Positions 1 through 5,623 of a DNA stretch of 6,362 nucleotides are shown here, in pieces. Source of the stretch: CAZJQD01 sp964548165 [NCBI: uncultured bacterium]. Its GTDB lineage: Bacteria > UBA8481. Numbering within the stretch: the first letter of the stretch is position 1; each line of letters begins with the position of its first letter. The notes under the pieces are model-generated. The model did no database searches, was not told the origin of the DNA, and was given only the letters and a program-made list of their open reading frames with translations. The stretch is from the NCBI GenBank assembly GCA_964548165.1, contig CAZJQD010000021.1, positions 1-6,362 of the forward strand. The letters run 5' to 3'. Made by a program: the position numbers and the translations under genes.

Positions 1-1
1 C

Positions 2-55
2 CGCTCGTTCCTCAGGCTCATCGACAAGACGGTAGAGAAGGTCGCGAAGGGGTAA
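2..55 (+). CDS. 3' end of an unidentified upstream gene (partial)
   Basis: Only the last 17 codons are inside the window, ending RSFLRLIDKTVEKVAKG and a TAA stop at 53-55. The gene begins before the left edge. The tail is amphipathic and lysine-rich, as a C-terminal helix would be, and no family can be recognised from it. This frame is chosen because its stop falls 14 nt before a strong intrinsic terminator, which is the normal arrangement. Frame 1 stays open through the terminator hairpin, which is not expected of a real gene. The terminator makes it likely that this gene is a separate transcription unit from the signalling cluster downstream. Confidence 0.55.
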   Translation, partial: RSFLRLIDKTVEKVAKG

Positions 56-69
56 TCATCCAAGAGTGG

Positions 70-107
70 AGAACCCTTCCGGGCAACCGGGAGGGTTCTT
101 TGCGTTA
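70..107 (+). terminator. Rho-independent terminator of the upstream gene
   Basis: Positions 70-82 (AGAACCCTTCCGG) pair with 87-99 (CCGGGAGGGTTCT) over 13 consecutive base pairs with one G-T wobble. They enclose a GCAA tetraloop at 83-86, which is a GNRA-type stable loop. The stem is followed by a short T-rich run (TTTGCGTT) rather than a long T tract. It lies just after the TAA at 53-55. The hairpin is very stable, but the weak U tract leaves some doubt about how complete termination is. Confidence 0.85.
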
Positions 108-137
108 TAGGGAGGTTGGCACGAGGGACAAGGGTCC

Positions 138-153
138 TGGCAGGCCTCTAGCG
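138..153 (+). promoter_or_regulatory. Candidate sigma-54 (-24/-12) promoter
   Basis: TGGCAGG at 138-144 and TAGC at 149-152 match the sigma-54 consensus TGGCACG-N4-TTGC at 6 of 7 and 3 of 4 positions. The invariant GG and GC have the required 10-nt spacing (GG 139-140, GC 151-152). It would start transcription near 164, about 70 nt before the ATG at 234. An NtrC-family sigma-54 activator lies in the same cluster, which makes autoregulation plausible. Matches of this quality can occur by chance in GC-rich DNA, and a competing sigma-70-like box lies downstream. Confidence 0.3.
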
Positions 154-183
154 TAGACCGCCGTCCGGAACGGACTCGCAATT

Positions 184-193
184 GTTTCGAAAC
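184..193. promoter_or_regulatory. Perfect 10-bp palindrome, possible operator
   Basis: GTTTCGAAAC is perfectly self-complementary. It covers the TTCGAA that sits 17 nt before the TATAAT box at 209-214, so a protein bound here would block or modulate that promoter. A second small dyad, GTCCG-GAA-CGGAC, lies just upstream at 163-175. The first gene of the cluster encodes an HTH protein that could bind such a site, but no sequence evidence links the two. Confidence 0.35.
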
Positions 194-214
194 TCATCTT
201 GTTCTTCTTATAAT
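186..214 (+). promoter_or_regulatory. Candidate sigma-70-like promoter (TATAAT)
   Basis: A perfect -10 hexamer TATAAT lies at 209-214, inside an AT-rich island within GC-rich sequence. The hexamer 17 nt upstream, TTCGAA at 186-191, is a poor -35 (3 of 6). Transcription would start around 221, leaving a leader of only about 13 nt before the ATG at 234, with no Shine-Dalgarno sequence. An activator or a housekeeping sigma factor tolerant of a weak -35 would be needed. Confidence 0.5.
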
Positions 215-230
215 AATTAGTATTATTAGT
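211..230. repeat. AT-rich inverted and direct repeats before the first start codon
   Basis: TAATAAT (211-217) and ATTATTA (222-228) form a 7-bp inverted repeat with a 4-nt spacer. The hexamer ATTAGT occurs twice, at 216-221 and 225-230, 9 nt apart. The block overlaps the -10 box and the presumed start of the transcript. It could be a regulator site, or simply an unstructured AU-rich leader that helps ribosome entry where no Shine-Dalgarno is present. Confidence 0.4.
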
Positions 231-233
231 CCT

Positions 234-914
234 ATGAGCGAGCCCGATTCTTCGACGCATTCCGCGAAAACCAGGGCTCCCGGATTGCTCCTTCGCCCGG
301 CCGCCTCCCGGCGCGGGGCGGGGCCGACCGTAGCGACCCCGGCGCCAGCGCCCCTCCTGACGACGTTCCAGGCGGCCAAGGAGTTGGGCGTGGTCTTCTC
401 CACGGTGAACTACTGGGTGGACGAGGGCACCCTGCCGGGGTTCCGCACTCCCGGCGGGCATCGGCGCATCCGCCGCGACGACCTCGAGGCCTTCAAGGTC
501 GCCTACAGCTACGGTCGTGCTCCCCGTTCGCGAACCCTCCTGGTGGTCGACGATGACCGTTCTTTCCGCCGCGCGCTCGTGCGCCGCGTGAAGCGCGAGG
601 GTCTTGCTGAGGAGATCGTCGAGGCCGACAACGGTTTCGACGCCGGTCGTTTCATCGTCGAGAAGAAGCCGATGGTGGTCATCCTCGACATTCACCTTCC
701 GGGCATTGACGGGTTCGAGGTGATGCGCGCGGTTGCGTCCATGGCTCATCATCCCCGGATCGTCGCCATCTCGGGCCATTCCCCGGTTCAGTATCGCAAG
801 CGCGCGTTGAGGCTGGGCGCTTCCGCGTTCTTCGCCAAGCCGATCGCGACTGATGAGTTCCTGTCCGTGATCCGGGCTCTCCTGGAGCAGAAAGTGACGG
901 CTCATGGCGATTAA
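234..914 (+). CDS. Inverted response regulator: MerR/excisionase-type HTH followed by receiver domain
   Basis: This 226-residue cytoplasmic DNA-binding regulator has its domains in the reverse of the usual order. Residues 1-41 are a Pro/Ala-rich, probably disordered leader. Residues 43-88 are a MerR/excisionase-type helix-turn-helix (TFQAAKELGV helix, WVDEGTLPGFRTPGGHRRI wing). Residues 100-219 are a CheY-like receiver with acidic pocket D106/D107, phosphoacceptor D152 (VVILDIHLPG), switch Ser180 (ISGH) and Lys202 (AKP), so it looks phosphorylation-competent. The ATG at 234 is the only ATG before the HTH, and an in-frame stop lies upstream at 108-110. No Shine-Dalgarno is visible. Its stop overlaps the next start by 11 nt, implying coupled translation with the FapA-family gene. 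It is a likely terminal regulator of the relay encoded downstream. Target genes cannot be read from the sequence. Confidence 0.93.
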   Translation: MSEPDSSTHSAKTRAPGLLLRPAASRRGAGPTVATPAPAPLLTTFQAAKELGVVFSTVNYWVDEGTLPGFRTPGGHRRIRRDDLEAFKVAYSYGRAPRSRTLLVVDDDRSFRRALVRRVKREGLAEEIVEADNGFDAGRFIVEKKPMVVILDIHLPGIDGFEVMRAVASMAHHPRIVAISGHSPVQYRKRALRLGASAFFAKPIATDEFLSVIRALLEQKVTAHGD

Positions 915-2520
915 TTCCGGGCGTGACGCGGCGCGGCTGGAGCACTTCATTGACCGGGTAGAACGTTCCTTGAAGGAGCCTGACCTGGCGCGCCTCATCG
1001 CGCTTGATCCGCCCGCCGCGTCCGGGGAGTTCAGCACGCGGAGCTTGCTGGCGGCCGCCGATCCTGCCTTGCCGCAGGGCCGCGATCTGTTCCTGGCCGT
1101 TCGAGATATGGTGGACTCTGGAGCGGACGCGGAGTTCTGCTTTGACGCGGAACTAAGGGTGGAAGTGAGCGAGGACGCCATGAGCGCAGCCGCGACATAC
1201 ACGCCTCCCCTCGGTGGCGGCCGTCTCATGACTGCATGCGAGGCTGTCGGCATACTCAGGGAGGCCTTCGGTGTTGTTCACGGCATCGATGAGGGAGCAC
1301 TGGTGGGACTCCTCTCGGGCGGAGGCTTTCTGCCGGCAAGCGCGTGTGTGGCGCGGGGGACGCCGCCGACTGTCGGAGCGAGCTCGAGGTGGGAGCTCAC
1401 GACGACAGGGGCCGAATCCGTGATCGTGGAGGGACAGGACGGGCGGGTGGATTATCGGAGTCTGCCGGCGGTTAGAGCCATCGCCGTCGGTGATCGCCTC
1501 GCCTACCGAATCCCGGGGGAGCCCGGTTTGCCGGGATGCGACGTACTTGGCCGCGCGATTGCGCCGCCCGTGGCCGCTCCCTTGGCGCCGTTCATAGCCG
1601 GAGAGGGGGCAGAGGAACGAGCGGACGGCATTTATGCGATCGCCGAGGGCGAGCTTAGAGTGGCGGAGAATCGTCTTTCCGTCTTGCCGACCAGGACCGT
1701 CGTCGGGGATGTGGATTATGCGACCGGCAATGTCGTCTTTCCTGGAACGGTCCATATCACGGGTTCCGTGCTCAATGGCTTCATCGTTCAGGCCGACGGC
1801 GACGTGCATATCGGCGGCGCGATCACCTCGGCTCGCGTGGAGGCCGGTGGCGCCATACATGTCGCTGGCGGCATCATCGGTCACGACACGGGCGCCGTCA
1901 TCGCCGGCGGGGATATCACGGTCAAGTTCATCGAGAATGCGACCGTTCGCTCGCAGGGTTCGGTCTTCGTTCGTCGCAGTATTCTCCATTCACGAGTCGA
2001 TGCCCAGGGCGTTGTGGAAGTCACCGGCGAGCGGGGCGGCGTCATCGGCGGAACGATCCGATCCTGCGAAGGCCTCGTCTGCCACTCGCTGGGATCGAGT
2101 TCGGGAACGCGCACGCGCATCCACTTCGGCGAGAATCCCATTTTCAGCGAGAAGCTGGGCGCGATCGATATCGCTCTCATGACCCTTCGGGAACGGCAAC
2201 GCGAGGTGGAGATGACGCTCTCTCCCCTCGCCCATCCTGACCCCGGCACGCCCCTGGCCGCGAATCACGATCAACTCGTGGAAAAGTTGCTCACGCTGAG
2301 AACGCGCCTCCTGGAGAACGTGCAGACGCTTGTTAAGAATCGCATGGTCCTCGTGGGAATGGCCGGACAGGTTCCGGAGGGTGAGATCAAGGTCGCCGAG
2401 GAGACGTTACCCGGCGTGGTGCTCTCCTCGCGCGGCGTCGATCGCACCATCGAGACGCGCCACATCCGGACTCGGTTCCGGCGGCGGGGGAAGAAGATCG
2501 AGGTCTGCGCCTATGACTGA
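904..2520 (+). CDS. FapA-family (DUF342) polymerisation/assembly protein
   Basis: This 538-residue protein matches the FapA/DUF342 layout. Residues 1-84 are a helical extension. The family N-terminal domain spans about 85-265, with the diagnostic A-x-G-TPP-x-x-G stretch at 150-158 and YRIPGEPGLPGCDVLG at 201-216. Residues about 266-400 are a right-handed beta-helix with repeating G-D-V-x-I / G-x-V-x-V turns. Residues 415-485 are a charged helical, probably coiled-coil segment, followed by a short C-terminal beta region. Family members act in flagellar or polar assembly and in cell-surface localisation; the exact role here is unknown. There is no signal peptide or membrane segment, so it is cytoplasmic. 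The ATG at 904 overlaps the upstream gene by 11 nt. A GGAG at 884-887 is too far away to be a good ribosome site, so coupling is likely. Pairing with a receiver-type regulator suggests a regulated effector or scaffold. Confidence 0.92.
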   Translation: MAINSGRDAARLEHFIDRVERSLKEPDLARLIALDPPAASGEFSTRSLLAAADPALPQGRDLFLAVRDMVDSGADAEFCFDAELRVEVSEDAMSAAATYTPPLGGGRLMTACEAVGILREAFGVVHGIDEGALVGLLSGGGFLPASACVARGTPPTVGASSRWELTTTGAESVIVEGQDGRVDYRSLPAVRAIAVGDRLAYRIPGEPGLPGCDVLGRAIAPPVAAPLAPFIAGEGAEERADGIYAIAEGELRVAENRLSVLPTRTVVGDVDYATGNVVFPGTVHITGSVLNGFIVQADGDVHIGGAITSARVEAGGAIHVAGGIIGHDTGAVIAGGDITVKFIENATVRSQGSVFVRRSILHSRVDAQGVVEVTGERGGVIGGTIRSCEGLVCHSLGSSSGTRTRIHFGENPIFSEKLGAIDIALMTLRERQREVEMTLSPLAHPDPGTPLAANHDQLVEKLLTLRTRLLENVQTLVKNRMVLVGMAGQVPEGEIKVAEETLPGVVLSSRGVDRTIETRHIRTRFRRRGKKIEVCAYD

Positions 2521-2524
2521 GAAT

Positions 2525-2555
2525 TTGAACCACAGAGACTCAGAGGCACTGAGGA
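2525..2555. repeat. Interspersed 'ACCACAGAG' motif
   Basis: Just after the FapA-family stop, TTGAACCACAGAGACTCAG and the following GGCACTGAGGA form a run of degenerate 9-10 nt units (CACAGAGAC / TCAGAGGCA / CTGAGGAAG). From memory, closely similar sequence (AACCACAGAGxCACAGAGG) is dispersed between genes in many environmental bacterial genomes and is often mistranslated as NHRD-type peptides. Only one copy is in this window, so its repeat status rests on recall, not on the sequence itself. Confidence 0.45.
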
Positions 2556-2663
2556 AGACAATGGCCGAACCAGAAACAGAATCATGATCGAAGGGGATGA
2601 AGACGCGATTTCTCTTCACGCATGCGTTTGGGGCGATTCCAGGCGGGTTCGGCGGCCTGCCAG

Positions 2664-2668
2664 AGGAG
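2664..2668 (+). promoter_or_regulatory. Shine-Dalgarno deciding the start of the mini-DHp gene
   Basis: AGGAG lies 10 nt before the ATG at 2679 and is the clearest ribosome-binding site in the window. Neither the earlier in-frame ATG at 2622 nor the later one at 2694 has such a site, so 2679 is the preferred start. Confidence 0.7.
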
Positions 2669-2678
2669 CAAGCACGAT

Positions 2679-2894
2679 ATGAAATCCAACCCCATGAGTG
2701 CTCGCTCCAAGCGCTTTCACGACATCAATAACACGCTGGGCGCACTGTGGATGAACCTGGAGGTAGCCAACGACTCGGCCCTGTGCGAGGGCACGGCCCT
2801 GGAATCCGTGCAGGACGCCACCAACGAGGTCAAGAAGCTCAAGGCGCAGATTGGCGATCTGCGCCTCTCCCTTGATGAATCGAAGGGTGATTGA
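2679..2894 (+). CDS. Stand-alone DHp (HisKA-like) mini-protein, putative phosphotransferase or phosphatase
   Basis: This is a 71-residue protein starting MKSNPMSARSKRFHDINN. An H-box of the HDxNN type lies at H14-N18, followed by an amphipathic helix, a short turn around residues 33-38 and a second helix to about residue 65. This is the two-helix hairpin of a kinase DHp domain and nothing else. The hairpin aligns without gaps to the DHp of the kinase encoded downstream (HDFNN at 489-493 there), with about nine identities over 50 positions by eye. No N, G1, F or G2 boxes follow, and no ATPase remnant is visible in the 74 nt before the kinase gene, so it cannot autophosphorylate alone. It could carry phosphate between receivers as an HPt substitute, dephosphorylate a receiver through the DxxN motif (D15, N18), or pair with the kinase. 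An in-frame ATG at 2622 would give 90 residues but lacks a ribosome site. Confidence 0.75.
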   Translation: MKSNPMSARSKRFHDINNTLGALWMNLEVANDSALCEGTALESVQDATNEVKKLKAQIGDLRLSLDESKGD

Positions 2895-2968
2895 GCGTTG
2901 ACCGGTCGGATTCATGAGCCGCGTTGTCCGCTCGCGTCGCCTCATGGAGTAGCGCTAGGCAGCCTGAC

Positions 2969-5623
2969 ATGTCTCTGAGAGCGCGAATTGTCGTCTGGAG
3001 CACGGTGATCTTTATCGCATTTTTCGTTCTTGCCGGTGTCCTGGGCTCGTGGTTCTCAATACGTAACTACGAGCGCCTGGAGGAGAACGACGTTCATCAC
3101 GAGGTGGATGTCGCTCTTCGGGCTCTTCATGGACAGATGGAGAGCCTGGGCACGACCGTTCGGGACTGGGCGTCGTGGGACGATGCGCATCGGTTCATGC
3201 GGACGCAAAGCCAAGACTTCGTCCGGGCAAACCTGGAGATTTCCACGCTCGTGAATCTCAGGCTGGACGTCATCGCGTTCGTCGATAGTGGTGCCACCCG
3301 GGTGGTCTTCGGTCGCGCGCTCGATTGGCGAGTGAATCGCCTGGAGCAGTTTCCCGCCTCCCTTTCCGAGCACCTGGCGCCCGGTCGTCCATTGGTCAGG
3401 CCGCGAGGGCCTGATGAGATGGTGACCGGTATTCTTGACCTTCCGGAAGGCCCGCTGATGGTCGCATCCGCACCGATCGTCTCCAGTGACAGGCAGGGCG
3501 CATCCCGAGGCATGCTCGTGATGGGGCGCTACCTGCGGCACCACGAGCTGGCCCGCCTGCGTCGCGCCACAGGACATGATGTGGAGCTCGCTCGTCCGGA
3601 CGTCCTGGATCACAAAACGTCCGGTTCCGTGACCGTGGTTCCGATCGACGCGGCGCACGTGGCCGGTGATTTAGTCATAGGCGATCTCTACGCCAGACCG
3701 GCCGTTCTCATGCGGGTGATCGTCCCACGCACGCTTTACCGCCAGGGACTCCGCGACTCCCAATACCTCCTGGGCGCGCTGTTCGCGGCCGGACTCGTCT
3801 TCTTCGTCTCGGTGTATTTTCTCGTCGATCGGCACGTTCTCCGTCGCCTGCAGTCGCTGAACGTGCAGGTGCAGGGCCTGGCTCCCCTGACGTCCTTGAT
3901 GCCGGTCAGCATCCCTGGCAAGGACGAGATATCAGCCCTCGCCAAGAGCATCAATCGCCTCCTGGCCGAGGTCGACGTGAGCAGGGCCACGATGCGGGAG
4001 GGCGAGCGCCGGCTGCGAAAGCTGACCCGGGCCGTCGAGCAGAGTCCGGCCGGAATTCTCATCACAAATCTCAAGGGAGAGATCGAGTTTGTGAATCCGC
4101 GCCTGGAAGCGATCACGGGTTACACGTTTGCCGAGTTGAACGGCCGGAATCCGCGGATCTTCAAGTCTGGGATCAATCCCTCGGAGATCTATCGAGAGAT
4201 GTGGTCGGCGCTGACCGCCGGTCGGGAGTGGCGGGGTGAAATCTGCAACCGGCGCAAGGATGGGACCCTGTATTGGGAGCTGGCGATCTTTTCGGCTATT
4301 CGGGATGAACAAGGTGTCATCACGCATTACTTGGCGGTGAAGCAGGACATCAGCGAGCAGAAGGGCTTGAAGGACGAGCTGATACAGGCCCGGCGCATGG
4401 AGTCGATCGGCCAACTTGCCGGGGGTGTCGCTCACGACTTCAACAATCTCCTTACCGTGATTCTTGGCTCCGTCGAGGACCTGAGACGCGCTCTTCCGGA
4501 GGGTGCCGAGAGGAAATTCGTGGAGGAGATTGCCACGGCAAGCCAGCGTGCCGCCGACCTGACACGGCAATTGCTCACTTTCGGACGCCGCCAGGTCATC
4601 AACCCGCAGGTCATGGACCTCAACGCGCGGTATCGGTCGATCGAGCCCGTTCTCCGGCGCGTCATCCGGGAGGACATCGAGATCACATATTGTTTTGCCA
4701 GCGACCTGATGAGTATTCGCGCGGACTCCAGCCAGATGCAACAGGTGATCTTGAATCTCGCGGTCAATGCTCGTGACGCCATGCCGCTGGGAGGGCGGCT
4801 GACGATCGCGACCGAGAACGTGATCCTCGAGGAGGAAGCCACGGTACGGGGGATCACGCTGCGCCCGGGTCGCTATGTGATGTTGACGGTCGAAGATACC
4901 GGATGCGGCATGACCGACGAGATTCGGGAGAGAATCTTCGAGCCCTTCTTCACCACGAAAGGAAACGACGAGGGCACAGGATTGGGGCTGGCGACGGTAT
5001 TTGGGATCGTCGAACAGAGTGGGGGCCACATTGGGGTGGAGAGCGCGCCTGGGAAGGGAACCACGTTTGTCATCCTCCTGCCCGGCGTACTCGAAAAACC
5101 GCTGGATGCGCCGAAGGCGACGCCGAACAGGCACATCCCAGCCAATGGCGAGGTGATCCTCGTGGCCGACGATGAACCGGGGGTGCTCAAGGTCGTCAAG
5201 CGCTTACTGGAGCGCAAAGGGTATCACGTGCTCGCGGCCACGGACGGCGAAGAGGCTCTCGCAATGGCGGCGACAGCCGAGCGACTTGACCTTGTGATTA
5301 CGGACGTCGTTATGCCTCGACTCGGCGGCCTGGACCTGGCTGATCGACTGAAGATCGCGCGTCCCGGACTCCCGATCATCTACATTTCAGGCCACATCAA
5401 CCGTTTGGATCGAGCGGCGGGCCGGTTCCACGAGGCGAACTTCCTTACGAAGCCGTTTACCATGGCCAGTCTTCTGGCCGCGGTGCAGTCGGCGCTACAT
5501 TCCCGCCGGGACCATCGCGAGGCGGACCCGAAGAATTCGAGCTCCGCAATTGCGACTTCAGCGGCGACCGACATCGCGACTGACGATGAACCGATCTTAT
5601 CCCACGCCTCGGTTCCCGAATGA
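2969..5623 (+). CDS. Membrane hybrid sensor histidine kinase, CHASE4-HAMP-PAS-HisKA-HATPase-REC
   Basis: The 884-residue protein has an N-terminal membrane anchor (about 8-29) and a periplasmic CHASE4 sensor (about 30-260; DWASWDD at 66-72). A second membrane segment (about 266-286), HAMP linker (287-340) and PAS/PAC (about 350-462) follow. HisKA carries phospho-His489 (AHDFNNLL). HATPase_c has N-box N600 (NARDAM), G1 DTGCGM 643-648, F-box FEPFFTTK 657-664 and G2 GTGLGL 669-674. The C-terminal receiver has D734/D735, phosphoacceptor D779, Ser807 and Lys828, then a Ser/Ala/Thr/Asp-rich tail. All catalytic residues are present. CHASE4 ligands are unknown. The ATG at 2969 is preferred because it directly precedes the membrane anchor; a TTG at 2924 would add 15 residues but is an unlikely start. 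Its receiver implies a downstream phosphotransfer partner. The stop overlaps the NtrC-type gene in ATGA, so the two are translationally coupled. Confidence 0.95.
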   Translation: MSLRARIVVWSTVIFIAFFVLAGVLGSWFSIRNYERLEENDVHHEVDVALRALHGQMESLGTTVRDWASWDDAHRFMRTQSQDFVRANLEISTLVNLRLDVIAFVDSGATRVVFGRALDWRVNRLEQFPASLSEHLAPGRPLVRPRGPDEMVTGILDLPEGPLMVASAPIVSSDRQGASRGMLVMGRYLRHHELARLRRATGHDVELARPDVLDHKTSGSVTVVPIDAAHVAGDLVIGDLYARPAVLMRVIVPRTLYRQGLRDSQYLLGALFAAGLVFFVSVYFLVDRHVLRRLQSLNVQVQGLAPLTSLMPVSIPGKDEISALAKSINRLLAEVDVSRATMREGERRLRKLTRAVEQSPAGILITNLKGEIEFVNPRLEAITGYTFAELNGRNPRIFKSGINPSEIYREMWSALTAGREWRGEICNRRKDGTLYWELAIFSAIRDEQGVITHYLAVKQDISEQKGLKDELIQARRMESIGQLAGGVAHDFNNLLTVILGSVEDLRRALPEGAERKFVEEIATASQRAADLTRQLLTFGRRQVINPQVMDLNARYRSIEPVLRRVIREDIEITYCFASDLMSIRADSSQMQQVILNLAVNARDAMPLGGRLTIATENVILEEEATVRGITLRPGRYVMLTVEDTGCGMTDEIRERIFEPFFTTKGNDEGTGLGLATVFGIVEQSGGHIGVESAPGKGTTFVILLPGVLEKPLDAPKATPNRHIPANGEVILVADDEPGVLKVVKRLLERKGYHVLAATDGEEALAMAATAERLDLVITDVVMPRLGGLDLADRLKIARPGLPIIYISGHINRLDRAAGRFHEANFLTKPFTMASLLAAVQSALHSRRDHREADPKNSSSAIATSAATDIATDDEPILSHASVPE

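Noticed and set aside
116-132. TTGGCACG at 116-123 as a sigma-54 -24 element
   Set aside because: The -24 half is a perfect match, but the sequence at the required -12 position (128-132, ACAAG) lacks the GC, so it cannot be a normal sigma-54 promoter. The nearby 138-153 site has correct spacing.
105-1253. 382-codon - strand open frame across the promoter and first two genes
   Set aside because: It is antisense to a clear HTH-receiver gene and the start of the FapA-family gene, and it would read through the AT-rich promoter block. No recognisable domain was seen.
1634-2182. 182-codon + strand open frame inside the FapA-family gene
   Set aside because: It is an out-of-frame shadow of the beta-helix repeats; the Arg/Ser/Pro-rich translation matches nothing, while the main frame has the family motifs.
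2597-2731. 44-codon frame MKTRFLFTHAFG... starting at 2597
   Set aside because: A GGGG directly abuts the ATG, leaving no spacing for a ribosome site, and the frame overlaps the better-supported mini-DHp gene. No domain or signal was seen.
2924-2968. TTG at 2924 as start of the hybrid kinase
   Set aside because: It would add 15 polar residues before the membrane anchor and lacks a Shine-Dalgarno. The ATG at 2969 leads directly into the hydrophobic segment and has a weak AGG 9 nt upstream.
3932-5134. 400-codon open frame on the - strand opposite the kinase gene
   Set aside because: It lies wholly antisense to the HAMP-PAS-HisKA-HATPase region, whose motifs are all intact. Long antisense frames are a by-product of GC-rich codon use, and this translation has the look of the spurious proteins often predicted opposite histidine kinases.
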